Assembly (NCBI GenBank): GCA_964006375.1
Contig: OZ023265.1
Coordinates: 15,545,252-15,609,251 of the forward strand
Length of the DNA: 64,000 nt
Origin: Tillus elongatus
Lineage: Eukaryota; Arthropoda; Insecta; Coleoptera; Cleridae
Direction: 5' to 3'
This document shows positions 33,716-47,483 of the stretch, piece by piece. Both the position numbers and the translations under genes were made by a program. Each line of letters starts with the position of its first letter. Position 1 is the stretch's first letter. The notes below the pieces were generated by a model. That model was not told where the DNA came from. It did no database searches and was given only the letters and a program-made list of their open reading frames with translations.

Positions 33716-34132
33716 TTGAACAGTCCAGCCTTCTTTTTCCAAATTTTATTAATTCAGCCTTACTATTCAAATAATAATTTTTCATCAAAATTTTGCACCT
33801 GGACAGCAAATTTTCTCTCCAACAGGAGCATTTCTGTTGTTGTCGATGGCCATTCCTCTAAACTGTATCCAATTAATGCAGGAGTTCCTCAAGGTTCAGC
33901 TTTAGCCCCTACTTTGTTTCTTCTCCACACATCAATTGCAGAAGCGGCTGCTAAGAAATTAGGTTTTCTCTTCCGGACTCGCAAATACTTTTCACCAGCT
34001 AATCTCTATACCTTATATACTTCACAAATAAGGCCAAACCTCGAATACTGCTCCCACATCTGGGGTGCCGCTGCCGCTTCTACACTCGCTATCCTAGACT
34101 CCATTCAAAAGAGAGCTATACTTATTTCCTAA
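33716..34132 (+). pseudogene. Jockey/BS-like RT, unit 2 (palm deleted)
   Basis: The frame jumps from TLFLLH to TSIAEAAAKK, dropping about 350 nt that hold the catalytic motif, yet stays open. Confidence 0.8.
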
Positions 34133-34180
34133 TTTTGTAGACACAGCTTTTAACAACGAAAAAAATTAAAAGCCATCTTT

Positions 34181-34951
34181 TTGAACAGTCCAGCCTTCTT
34201 TTTCCAAATTTTATTAATTCAGCCTTACTATTCAAATAATAATTTTTCATCAAAATTTTGCACCTGGACAGCAAATTTTCTCTCCAACAGGAGCATTTCT
34301 GTTGTTGTGGATGGCCATTCCTCTAAACTGTATCCAATTAATGCAGGAGTTCCTCAAGGTTCAGCTTTAGCCCCTACTTTGTTTCTTCTCCACACATCAA
34401 TTGCAGAAGCGGCTGCTAAGAAATTAGGTTTTCTCTTCCGGACTCGCAAATACTTTTCACCAGCTAATCTCTATACCTTATATACTTCACAAATAAGGCC
34501 AAACCTCGAATACTGCTCCCACATTTGGGGTGCAGCTGCTGCTTCTACACTCGCTATCCTGAACTCCATTCAAAAGAGAGCTATACGTCTCATCGGTGAC
34601 CCTACCCTCACCCAAACGCTGCCTTCCCTTGCCCACCGACGTGCCGTTGGTGACCTCTCTCTATTTTATAGATATCTGCAGGGGCACTGCTCAGAGGAGC
34701 TTTCCTCCATAGTTCCCCCACCTGCTGCCCCCAACAGATCTACCAGGGGAACAGAGCGAATGCACCCTTTTACTGTCCAGGTCACCAGACATAGAACTTC
34801 TTGTTATTCCCGCTCTTTTGTCCCGAGGACTTCCAAGTTGTGGAATTCCTTGCCGGCACATGTGTTTCCTTCTCCTTCGAGCCTCCAAACCTTCAAGTCA
34901 GGAATTAACAAGTTGCCTCTTTCCTACCTGTCAACACCCACGGTACGATAG
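34181..34951 (+). pseudogene. Jockey/BS-like RT, unit 3 with C-terminus
   Basis: Same internal deletion as unit 2, then the full C-terminal domain (RLIGDPTLTQTLPSLAHRRA; SKLWNSLPAHVFPSP) to LSTPTVR-stop. Confidence 0.8.
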
Positions 34952-34975
34952 TATTTAGGCTGTAAGCCCTCGTGG

Positions 34976-35483
34976 TGTGTTGTTGAAATTAAAAAAAAAT
35001 TCAATACATTTTAATTTGATCCTATGTTTTATGTTCCAATTAACTTTTAAAATTAGTTCAAAAATAATAACTAAAGAGCTGTTGCTTATTTCAAAAGAAT
35101 ATTTAAACGACCCCTTAAAATTGTTGAACTTTTTGGACAAGCCAGATGTACGTCTGTAGATTTTTAGTTAAATGCCAAATACCTACACTTAGATAAACTT
35201 ATTTGAAGAGTAAAATTTCAAAAGCGCCTAAGTGCCAGAATTTCCCGCAAATTTCACATTGTTTAGATATACCAGATACAATGAATAGAAAAAAAGAATA
35301 TTATGCTGCGGTTTGTTGTAACCCAAAGAGAGCAACCAATCAAGAAGAGACAAAGTCATCTCTCGTTTAAACAACACTCGAGGTTTTTGGTGTATGGCAA
35401 AAATTATAGATATAATTTTAAGCGTCTTCTCCTTTCGTCCGATGGTTTCAAATGATGAAGTGTTTGCTGTATCGTCAAAATAT
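34976..35483. other. Unassigned
   Basis: Nothing recognised. Confidence 0.45.
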
Positions 35484-35835
35484 AGGGTGGCGCATTGAAA
35501 ACGAAACACACTGATTTGCGTCCAGATAAATTTTTTTTAAGAAACCCTGAAACACGTAAATCTCAATATTGAGGGGGACATGTTTTGACACAAAACTCAA
35601 CTTTGTCCCATAAACCCCTTAAGGGTGGTGATAACAACCCTTATATTTAAAATAGGGAACATGGGTCGAGTGTTACATCATTTCAAAACTCCCTCTTTTC
35701 TGAATTCAGCACACAAACTTTTTTGGAAATTTTACCAACTCGTCTAAAAATTATTCACAGTTGAAGATTCAAAAACGCATTTGGCTCATTTCGATAAGAA
35801 ATGTGCTGTTAATCAATGTTTGTTGGTTAATTCTC
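35484..35835 (+). mobile_element. Mariner-like element, one end only
   Basis: AGGGTGGCGCATTGAAAACG and the next 150 bp match the ends of the element at 60487-62216. It then continues with text equal to the inner flank of that element's right end (GGGTCGAGTGTTACATCAT) and then to its left interior (AAATTATTCACAGTTGAAGA), so the ancestral end repeat was longer than in the 60-kb copy. Confidence 0.65.
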
Positions 35836-36019
35836 TACATTTAAATGGACTTGGAAGACTGGTTTTAGAGGTCCCAGCTGGGGATTATTTGAATAAAGTT
35901 CTATTTTCTATGGAGCTAGAAAATTATAGTTTGGTAGAAATATATGTAAGTAGTACAAGTCTCTTTAGAAAAATTGTGTTACAAATTTCATTAAAGTCCC
36001 AAAGTTTTCTAGAGAAAAA

Positions 36020-38470
36020 ATAGCTATTTACAAACGGAATGTACCTGCCAAATCATAAATATGGCAGGTATTTTTCCTTTAGTTGCCTGAATGGTTTTGT
36101 TTTAGGCAACCGAATCGAACTAGTTTTTGCAAAAAAAAACAACAAAAAATATTTTTTAAAAACAACTTGTAGTTATCCACGAAGCTCCTTATGTTATTTT
36201 TCTTTAATTTAGTAACCACGCTTTGCTTATATAGGTGTTACTATGGTTCAAGATTGAAGATTCTAGCTTAATAGGAAATTGAGTTATCGGATTTTAAATA
36301 TTTTTACAAAAATTCTCTATCATAATGTATTTGCTGCACCCACACCTTTTTCAACACTTATTTACTGTTGCTGTATCCACAATTTTTGAAAATGATGAAA
36401 TATGGTAGCTCTCTATGTAAAACTGGCAAGCGAGGCAACCTAAATTTCATTTTTGGAAAAATATTTTAAACAAATGAAATACAGTAACAATTTAAACATA
36501 AATAGAAAATCTTGGTTCGCTGCTTTGTCGCAGAGGTTCCCCTTCCCCGTCTTCAAGCATACAACCAACCTCAATGCATAAACAAGAACAATGTAAACAA
36601 GAAACGCTTCTTGGAAACAACCCGCAAGAAAGTTACGGGACCTGCGGTGAATATTAGAGATTCTAGGCGGGATAAACAGGATTTTAATGAGGTATTTATT
36701 TATTTATTTTTGTTTACTTATTATCATAAATCGTACAACATGTCTGCTCAATAAGCTTAAAGCTTGTGCTGTATATTAACATAATTTAATAAAATTCCAC
36801 CAAAAACTGATTTAAAACTTCAGCCAAATGTAACATACTTCTAATTTTGACATACCAAATTTGTTTGGCTTCTACTTGTTCCATCCAATGAACCAGTCTT
36901 TGCCTTCACTCTTCATTGATTTTAATCCTTTTCCAATGCCTTCAAAACTATTTGTTTGTTGGTACTTGTTGACACCCTGCTGAACATTTCCACAAACACA
37001 TTGATAACCAGTCAAGGAATCGATTATTTCCTTTAGATTCTAGTTCTTTTTGTTCTCGTTGTCTTGGGACGTAAGATTGACTATTACACTGATATTTCTG
37101 TAAATATTGTGTATTATCAGCTTGCTTCGGTTATCCACTTCTTCCACTCCTCTAAGTCTTAATTCTCTGGGCAATATACAGGACCCGGAATAACAGTCAG
37201 AGTCTGAGTCGGTAGGTCATCAAATAATATTTTGTGGGAATAATTCTTCATTTTTATTTGTCATTTATAACTGTCAATTTTGAAACTGTATAGCTGTAAA
37301 ATGGGGTAAAGGCAACTTATAGAGTTACAACTAAGCTGGTTATTTCGCACTTTCTGCTCACCTTTCTATATTCTTCTCCGCCCAACATCCCTCTTCACTC
37401 CTGGTCAGGTAACTTTCTTGGGAGCTGTTTGCAAGAAATATTTCTTGTGATTTGTGCATCCAGAAGGAGGTCTTCAAGCATGTTTATGATTTTTTTTCTA
37501 AAAAGCTCTCATGTGCCAATCTACAAATTTACAGAAAATTTAATTTACAAAACGAATGTACCTGCCAAATTATAAACATGGCAGGTATTTTTCCTTATTA
37601 GTCGCTTGGATGATCCGTTTTAGTCCACTCAATCGAAACAGTTTCTGTAAACAAAATAACAAAAATGGTTTTTTAAAGCAAATTAATCGGTGCTTGTGAA
37701 GCTCATTGTGTTATTTTTTAAACGTAGTACCCACGCTGCTTTTATATAGGCTTTAGTATGTATCAAAACTAAAGATTCTAGTTTAATGGGAAATTGAATT
37801 ATCATCATTTGAAATATTTTAACGAAAATTCACTACCATAACGCACTGTCTGCGCCTAAACTCATTAAAACATTTATTTACTATTGCTGTATCCATACTT
37901 TTTGAGAATGAAATAAATAAATATAAACAATACACAATTTTGAAATTATTTTTTTTAATAATTTACACTTAACGTATGTTTATAGGTATAGATTAAACCA
38001 CTGCATGATATTATGTAGTTTCATTTACCTCAAATTTTCCATATACGATATGAAGAGTAAATAATAATGAAAATTCACTAAACACTAAAAGCAAACAATA
38101 AGTACCTTATCCCAAGGTATTAGCTGAGTCGATTTCGAGGTTGTCTTCTTCTTATTATTTGTTTATGACGTCTGTAAGCAAAGAAGATAACCTCGAATTC
38201 GACTCGCCCCCTGCTGTCAGTTTGCAAAATAACAAATGACAATAACAAACAGCTAAGTGGCCTTGTCAGATTTAACTAGGATAGGGCGATGGGTTTTAAA
38301 TACCCAGTCAACCCAGTTGAACTAGTTCTTGCAAACAAAACAACAACAAAAGTTTTTTAAAAGCAACTTGTTATCTGCGAAGCTCATTATGTTATTTTTC
38401 TTAAATTTAGTACCCACGCTGCGTTTACATAGGTGTTACTATGGTTCAAAATTGTAGATTGTAAAATCCA
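36020..38470 (+). repeat. Direct repeats related to the MITE family
   Basis: About 310 bp at 36030-36345 recurs at 37545-37860, and partly at 38315-38460: TACCTGCCAAAT/ATGGCAGGTA hairpin, GTAGTACCCACGCTGC, and a terminal CATAACGCACTGTCTGCG-type MITE end. Between them lie unassigned AT-rich stretches (36380-37540, 37870-38310). Confidence 0.6.
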
Positions 38471-38879
38471 TTGTAAAACAACATGGTTTTATGTAAATTA
38501 TAAAACCTTGAACAATAGGATATTCCTGCTGGTAAATGCGTACAGTGCGTATCTCAGTGTGCTAGGTGTACAGTGGTCACTTTACATCGTATAATCGACT
38601 GCCAGGTGACCAGTTCTAATCCTGGTTAGTGACTTTGCTTTTTATCAATTTTTTTAGTCTCATTTTACTTTCCAGTTATCTAATCTGATTGTTGTTATTC
38701 CGATGAATTTTTTAGTTAGTTTTTGTATAAAAAATAACTTGCTAAAGAGGAGATGAAAGTTTTAAGACTTAATTCAATTTTAATAGCATATCTGGTTGTT
38801 TTTTCTTGCCCTAACTTAGTGAAAACGTTCCATATTTAATACAGTCGTAGACTTTTCACAAGTGCTTGTTTTAGAGAAT

Positions 38880-39750
<871 letters not shown>

Positions 39751-39751
39751 A

Positions 39752-40060
39752 AAAAATCGAGACGCAGTAAGTGCGTTTTAGTAGCGAATTTTCATTAAAC
39801 GCATCAAAATTCAATAACGGAATTTGCTATTAACCTAAGGTTCGTCAGCTAGGAAACGAGTTTTTTCGGAAATTTTTTAAGTTTATTTTCGGAAAATTTT
39901 TGTACATTTTCAAACAAGTTATGTTGGTAAAATATGGTACATTATTCCTACTATATAGGTTATACCGGTGACCTGCTTGCACTAAAGAGACATATTTTCT
40001 ATTTAAAACATTTTTAAGAAAATTCACTTCCATAACGCACTTGCTGCGTCCAGATTTTTT
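39752..40060. mobile_element. GACGCAGC-type MITE, complete copy
   Basis: Ends GACGCAGTAAGTGCGTTTTA (39761) and CTTCCATAACGCACTTGCTG (40027). The 309-bp size matches the copies at 338 and 19493. Confidence 0.65.
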
Positions 40061-41310
40061 AATATTTAAACATATTTAAATCTGTGAGAAAGGCGATAGC
40101 GAATGGCGTCAGTACTTTATGGGTATATGTATCGATTAAGTGTATAGTGTAATAAATGGCAAGGCAAGTGTTGATCCTTCGTTCTAGAAGCGACAGGATA
40201 CCATTACAGAAATATCCTAATATCCTTGTTGTGAACACTGCCTCGATAAATCAAATAAAATTGATTGCAAAGTAGACAACTGCTGTCAACGCAAGCTTTT
40301 CAGACATCACCGGATTATAAATAGGTAACAGAGCTTTAATGAGCCAAGATTCTGTGTAATCAATAGGCGGGTGGGGGATCAGCAATTTGCGTGATATAAT
40401 TTTTCACGACATTGAATAGATCATTCGAGAGAATTATTTTCACTAGTTTTGATTTGCTTATGGTTAAAAGAGGACAACGATAAGAGTGTGCATAAATATA
40501 GGAAATCATCTGGCTAATTTAAAAGTCACTCTAAACGAAACTAAATCGCGATCGAAAACGAAAAGGCTAAAGCACGATCCACATAAAAACCGACGGTACT
40601 GGAACGGAAAACGAAAGGCGCAGCAGATTCACGCAACTTAACTTTACGGTTAAGAGGTTTGAATTTTTAAAACAATTTATTTAATACTTTAAACAATCAA
40701 TACTTAATTACTTAATACAAAAAAATGAATAATACAATATAATAAAAATATGACGATCAACCTACATGTGATCTAATGTCTAGCACGCGATGTGCAGAGT
40801 ACTTAACTCGGAACAAGAATGAACGGTCGTATCCCTGTGAGCAGCCTCTTTATACACTTCACTCCAGGCGTGGCACCATTGTCTCTGGATGAAACAAAGG
40901 ATCTGCTGATGTAGATTCTCACAGTGAAATTCCGTCCAACTTGCTGTTTGAGCCTGCATACTGATGGGCTCCTTTCCGTCTACGGCTGACTCAGCGGTTC
41001 TTACTGTGGGAAGGTGACTTTGTAGTATAACGGGCCATTGTGGGATCCATTTATCTCGCAATAGAAAATAAGCAATGATTCGTCGTCGTGCCCTTTAAAA
41101 TAACGTGTATTAGACAATTACCAGACACAGATGATGACCCAGTACGGAAAATCAAAAATGGAGGCTCTAAGTTGGTCATAATTCAGCCAAGCAAATTGGT
41201 ACTCACCGATGAGATTATTTTTCCCAATCTAAAAGGCCATTAGTGCCTTTTTGACAATTTTTGTAAATTGTCAGCACTGGCCCATTTCTTCCCTAATACA
41301 GGGACAATAT
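40061..41310. other. Unassigned; one minus-strand frame of 93 codons
   Basis: The minus frame 41061-40780 (MRDKWIPQWPVILQSH ...) has no recognised domain, splice context or neighbour to support it. 41240-41310 (AAATTGTCAGCACTGGCCCA) resembles the foldback repeat at 57300-57350 and 57665-57710, so the LTR element may have inserted into a copy of it. Confidence 0.4.
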
Positions 41311-41312
41311 AT

Positions 41313-41719
41313 TGTTACATTTTTCGCGGTTCTGGATTTGTTGACAAACAAAACACAGCTTTCCAAACCATTAATTTATTATAACCAACTATTTTCCAAC
41401 CCCACTATTAACTAAAATATGTCTCTCTATTACTAAATGCCCATAGACTTATATTACACTATACGCCTTCTAGAATCGCTTATTATACACCAACACTAAC
41501 TCACTACTGATTGACTGACTATATATGCCGCTCGCCTATGTATGCTGTCCATAGAGATTCTTGACCTTTTACATTGTTCGACACATGTCACTTCTGAAAT
41601 ATAATTATATAATATATAATTCCAGAGTGGTCGCTGTTACCAACACACTTAACAATATGCCTGTAACCATAGAAGTAACCGAGTTCATAAACTTAATTCT
41701 CATAGAGACGGGTGTGACA
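41313..41719 (-). repeat. 3' LTR of the Ty3/Gypsy remnant
   Basis: TG...CA ends follow directly after the purine tract. An AATAAA-like signal lies near 41377. No second LTR copy occurs in the window. Confidence 0.7.
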
Positions 41720-41801
41720 CTTCCCCCTTCTTACATTCGACCGTACCGACCGAATTCTGACATTTCTTGGTATGGCGTAAGTATGTGCATATGTATCACC
41801 T

Positions 41802-42840
41802 TCATCTTGCTCTTTGGGCTCCCCTGAATGCGGTAGACCACGTCATTGTCTGGATCACCTTATATGGACGTTCAAATGATTTCTGTAGTTTCGGTGACCG
41901 TCCCTTGCGCCATCCTGGATTGTAGAACCAAACCCGATCTCCTTCTTTAAAGCCAGCTGAATTAGCCCGCACGTCATAACGGGTCTTCCTGCGGTCGCTT
42001 TCTACTCGTATATGCATTCTGACAGCAGAGTGGATGGCTTCTATTCTTCTTTCCAAATCTTTGGTGTATTCATCAGTTGAACGTGGAGCATCTGTGAGTT
42101 TTCCAAATATGATATCAGGAGAAAGTCTTAACTCTCTCCCAAAAACCACGCTGGCTAGGGTATATCCGGTAGTCTCATGTACGGCCGAGCAGTATGCAAG
42201 AAGAAATACTGGAATGTGTCTGTCCCAATCAGTTTGGCGTTTATTAAAAAATATTCTTAAATGAGACTCTAATGTAGAATTGAATCTTTCCACCATTCCG
42301 TCAGATTTAGGGTGCATGAGTGTAGTTCTCGTTTTTCTGATTCCCATCAGTGTACAAACCTTCTGAAATACAGCCGACCCGAAGTTGCGTCCTTGGGGCT
42401 CTAGCGGTCCGACAAATGTGCAGAAAAGCTCATTCACCAATACTTCTGCAACGGTGGTGGCCTCATAATTCGGGATCGCAAACACTTCTGGCCATGTGCT
42501 AAAATAATCCATGGCTACAAGCATATAGCGATCTCCTACGTCTGTTCTGCGGAAAGGACCAGCTATGTCGATTGCAATTTTTTCGAATAGAGCTCCCACG
42601 TTGTACTGCTTCATTTAAAACCCTGGTTTTTGATTTAGGTTCCTTACTGGATGCACACTCTTGACAGGTTTTTCACCATTCCTCCTCATCAGCTCTATAT
42701 CTTAACCAATAAAAACGCTCTCTGATCTTCCCCAAAGTTTTCTTCACCCCTACATGGCCTCTACCTGCTCCGCTATGGATTTCCTCAATTACCCCTCGAG
42801 CTCTTGGCCGCGGAAGGATTACCTCGTCTTTTGACTTCTA
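41802..42840 (-). pseudogene. Ty3/Gypsy integrase, inactivated
   Basis: HHCC zinc region upstream (HVGVKKTLGKIRERFYWLRY; KTCQECAS) with an in-frame TGA where a Cys is expected. Core: IDIAGPFRRTDVGDRYMLVA (first Asp), then VGPLEPQGRNFGS, where the usual second catalytic Asp segment is missing, then PKSDGMVERFNSTLESHL (catalytic Glu). The C-terminal DRVWFYNPGWRKGRSPKLQK is typical of insect Gypsy elements. Frameshift near the end. Confidence 0.8.
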
Positions 42841-42900
42841 CGGCAGCAGGAGGCCGTGATTGTTGGGCAAGACACCCCCCCTGTGCTGACCGAAACTTGC

Positions 42901-43086
42901 TTATTTCCTCATAATTCCTGATTGACAACAAGTGACGGACAAACTATTTGGTGAAGTGTTACATCCGGTTTCAGTAAATATATGTACACACAATCTTAAA
43001 AGAGAAGTAAGGAATTCAACAAAATCCGGGTCGTAACATAATCTTTTTCTTTAGCCGCCGTCTTCTCACGAAGGTGAGCGATCCAA
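42901..43086. other. Unassigned
   Basis: Nothing recognised. Confidence 0.4.
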
Positions 43087-43722
43087 ATGGCTAACACAGT
43101 CCTGGATACTGTAGCTCTCATTACCGTAGAAAATGCATTCAACACCGCTACCTGGAGTATTATCATTCAAGAACTGAGGTGGAGGGGAATATCACAGGAC
43201 CTGGTAAACTTGATATCCAACTACTTCAAGGATAGGAGGCTTCAACTCACAAGCAGGAAGACTGTGAATATTAGCACGGAGTCTCCAGGTATCCGTTCTA
43301 GGCCTCACACTCTGGAATGTACTATATGTCGGCGTTCTGCGACAGAACTACAGGGAAAACGTGAAAACAGTAGCTTATGTAGACGACCTATCAGTGTTAG
43401 TAACAGCAGATGACCCAGAAGTCCTAGAACGGGATGTCAGCAAAAATCTCTGCAGGATAAATGTGTGATATCTCGAGCTAGCCCCAACCAAGACTGAAGC
43501 TGCCATTCTCAAAGGCAGCACGAGATGCCGAAACCTAACCTTTTAACTGCGAGGGGTCCAAATAGCCCCAAAGGCATTCATAAGTTATCTGGAAGTTGTA
43601 CTGGACCAACGCCTCGCCTTTGGAGAATACGTAAAGTCTGCAATTAGCAGGGCGGAACGCCGAACATCGGCGCTTGGGAGAATACTCCCAAACATCGGAG
43701 GACCTGGAAGTCAAAAGATGAT
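43087..43722 (+). pseudogene. R1-clade LINE RT fragment
   Basis: Frames carry ENAFNTATWSIIIQELRWRG, LISNYFKDRRLQLTSRKTVN, then with a frameshift VAYVDDLSVLVTADDPEVL (YVDD) and SYLEVVLDQRLAFGEYVKSA. Motif wording is R1-clade. Truncated at both ends. Confidence 0.75.
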
Positions 43723-44224
43723 GTTACGGCCTGAAATTGAGGCACCAATTTTTCTTTATTTCTTTTGTATATCGAATAAATACAGAGCTCATTTTTGTAT
43801 TGGTGCAAAGATATGGTTAACTAAATTATTGACACATAAGTTACCGTAGTTTCACATTTACTTAAATAAATAGTTTATAGGAATTGCCAATAGATGACTC
43901 ACCTGGATAATACTAATTTATGCCTAGAACTTAGATTGTGCACCCCATAATTGTTGAAATGGCGAGATGAAGGCAAAGGAATTTACAGGTTCTATTTATT
44001 ATGTTGAACAGGCACATCCACGTCCGACAGTGTGCTTATCATGTTAACAATAGCGTAAGTCTTTCACTGGTAAATATTTATTTTTAATGCACACACGGCA
44101 ACAGTTTGGTCTATTACCGATTCTAAACACTGAGAAATAACATAGCGAATCATTTTAACGCTTTAGTGTTACTGTTTACATTTATTTGCCTGTATCGTAT
44201 GGGAGATAAGCTGGAGGTGGGGTA
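43723..44224. other. Unassigned
   Basis: The first bases (GAGGCACCAATTTTTCTTTA) suggest another element border, but no family could be named. Confidence 0.4.
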
Positions 44225-44592
44225 AAATAAGGTCAAGGTGCCAAATAAACATCGTAGAACTACTCACCACTGGTAAGCTAATCGCAATGATGCTCAGCTC
44301 AAATCGGAACCGGGAGGAACTAAGGACACTGGTGCGACAGATCATGGAAACGAAGAAAAGCGAAGGAAGTCTGAAGGACAAAGCGAAATCCCAAACCAAT
44401 GAAACGTAAAGCGAAAATACTTGAAGCGAAATAACAGACCACCATGCCTCCTGAAGACATGCGCCGACCCGAATCCAGTGGGAAAATGGACAGAATGAGG
44501 GGTTGTAGCCGGTAGGAGTCCGGCACTACCCAGCGCAGCAGATCCAATACGTGCCTGGGTGTCCATGATGGATTTCCCCTCAGAAAAAAAAA
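44225..44592 (+). mobile_element. R1-type LINE 3' end with poly(A)
   Basis: A short coding tail (NREELRTLVRQIMETKKSEG) leads into a 3' UTR (GGGTGTCCATGATGGATTTC) as seen in R1-type elements, then A9. It sits inside the minus-strand mariner transposase relic. Confidence 0.6.
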
Positions 44593-45230
44593 GTCATTGT
44601 TCAAATTTGGAGGAAGCTCATGTGGACCCAGAAGGTGGTTCCGTATAATTTCACAACAAACATTAATCTTGAATTCTTGTTGAAAGTGACGCTTAGTTAC
44701 TACATAAGGATTTTCATTATCTCTCATGTGCTTGTTTCTGAAATTGAAAAGTCCTCGACGAGTAAAAATGGCTTGTTTACTAAACAGCACATTATTTGAA
44801 AATTCATGGTGAAGGTTTTGCGAAGTGCACAAAAAATTAGTGAACTGTAATCTACCTGGTAGGTTTCCTGGTAAAATGTTTCATACGGGAGTAAAATGGT
44901 AGATATACAAATTTTCCTTATTAAATATTTTTAAGACTGTTGTTTTATTTACACCGGTGGCTCTAATTATTTGCCTACTACTGACTTCTGAATTTTCTGC
45001 TACCCGAGTTGAAATTTTTTCTTCTTGGTTTACTGTTATAGTACGCCTGATGTATCCACGTTGTCCCTTTTAGGACGAAACGTTACAGTCTCTCCAAGTC
45101 TATTGAAAACATTTTGAAATATGTTTCGAGTTGGCTGCTTTCTATTTGGATACAACTCTAAATACCGACGAAACTCTCTAAGCTCAACATAATCTGCTTG
45201 CGCATAAATGCAGATCATATCGCGTATTTC
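44593..45230 (-). pseudogene. Tc1/mariner-type transposase, N-terminal and first catalytic region
   Basis: Minus strand: N-terminal helix-turn-helix (YAQADYVELREFRRYLELYP, NRKQPTRNIFQNVFNRLGET), then with frameshifts the catalytic part (FSKQAIFTRRGLFNFRNKHM; INVCCEIIRNHLLGPHELPP). The expected FSDE motif is FSKQ, so the catalytic Asp is lost. The C-terminus is cut off by the R1-type tail. Confidence 0.7.
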
Positions 45231-45796
45231 ACACTTTAGAAAATAGGTAATAGTAATTTAATGCAAGGACATTGGAAGTTTTAAAGCTAAATATCCCGAA
45301 AGGACAGCGGATATCATAAAATACCTCTCTTTTGGAGAAAATGGTTTTAGAATAAGAATTTGTCACCAAAAATGAGATTTCTCGGAGTATAAAAATGTTG
45401 TGTCGGCTTTAACACATTCAGTTCACTGCAGCAGGCGCCTTCTATAAACTAACTATAACCAAATTGTGAATACATTTCAATTCCTCGGCCTAAAACAACC
45501 CCAAATCCCAAAATTTTGTATGAAAAATAGCATTTTTTAACTAATAAATGAAAAAAAAAAACTAAAATAATATTTCGCATTTCACACCCTCTATCTCTCC
45601 AACTATCAACTTTTGGACTAAACTAAGTTCGGTGAATTCGCTATCTTTTTACCTAACGAATCTACTTATGAATATTGGCGAATTTCCGCGGAACCAACCT
45701 GTATAGAATTAATTCAAATAATTGAGAAAGTAGTTTTTTTTTAGATTTTACATACTGGATGATTAACTGTCTGTTAAGGATAATCAAATTCAATAG
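45231..45796. other. Unassigned
   Basis: Nothing recognised. Confidence 0.4.
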
Positions 45797-46320
45797 AAAT
45801 TCGCTCCCGCAGTGCACTTGCTGGATCCAGATTTTTTCATTGTCACGTAATAAATGTGTAGAGAACTACAGATTAGCGTTTTTTGCGATTTACAGGACTA
45901 CTAATGTTATTTTTTTTGTGCATAGTTTCCTCAAAGATTACAAAACTTAAAAAAAATATTGTATTTCACATTTTTAGCGGATATATTAAATGTAATTTTT
46001 ACTACTTTTTTCTACTTTGCATTATCCGAAATAATAAACAGTTTTCCAATAAACAAAGCTCTATTATACCAACGTGCAAGGCAACTAATTTTTATTTTCC
46101 CAGAAATTAAATAGCATGACAATTTTTTTATATTAATTACATAAATAACTCGCACCTAACTGATAATAATTTTACAGATTATATAAAAAGTGTCATTGAT
46201 GGTGTCATCAAATAATTTAATTCACATTTGTGTGGACATTTTGAACGGTTATTAATAATATATCACTGCATCAGAGAATTTGAATACAGCTGTCCCAAAA
46301 ATCAACTATGTATTTTTGTA
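45797..46320. other. Lone MITE right end, then unassigned AT-rich DNA
   Basis: CAGTGCACTTGCTGGATCCA near 45810 resembles the GACGCAGC-type end. No left end was found. The rest shows nothing. Confidence 0.4.
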
Positions 46321-46329
46321 TATTTTTAG

Positions 46330-47285
<956 letters not shown>

Positions 47286-47483
47286 AGAGCTGGTCAGCTC
47301 TTTAATAGTTGGCTAGTGTGGTATATTTGCAATATGGTAGGTGGTAGTGGAATTTTCGTTTACGTGATAGCAAAGGATTTTTTCACTCCCGAAGAGGTAC
47401 CACCCCTTACATCAAGGGGCCGGTGAAGTCCCAACGGACGTTTCCGGTTCTGGTGTATAAGTCGGTTTCCCTTATAAGCAAAA

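Larger units (their letters stand above)
32868..34975 (+). mobile_element. Jockey/BS-like RT fragment, tandemly triplicated
   Basis: Three head-to-tail units start at 32870, 33656 and 34121 with the same CTTATTTCCTAATTTT leader. Unit 1 carries most of the RT palm-thumb. Units 2 and 3 are each about 465 bp and share one internal deletion. Only unit 3 continues to the ORF2 C-terminus (ending LSTPTVR, 34951) and the element 3' end (AAGCCCTCGTGGTGTGTTGT). The same family appears at 47484 and 53400. Confidence 0.85.
41313..42900 (-). mobile_element. Ty3/Gypsy LTR retrotransposon remnant: integrase plus 3' LTR
   Basis: Minus strand: integrase zinc region and core, polypurine tract AAGAAGGGGGAAG, then a 407-bp LTR beginning TGTCACACCC (41719) and ending ATGTAACA (41313). 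Gag, protease, RT and the 5' LTR are absent. Confidence 0.78.

Noticed and set aside
35781..36023. 80-codon frame after the mariner end fragment
   Set aside because: Starts inside transposon-derived non-coding sequence and shows no known protein.
38535..38640. Possible tRNA or second SINE (CCAGTTCTAATCCTGG)
   Set aside because: The B-box-like text is imperfect, there is no convincing A box, cloverleaf, tail or target duplication.
40780..41061. 93-codon minus-strand frame as a host exon
   Set aside because: No recognised domain, splice context or neighbouring exon in phase. Kept only as unassigned.
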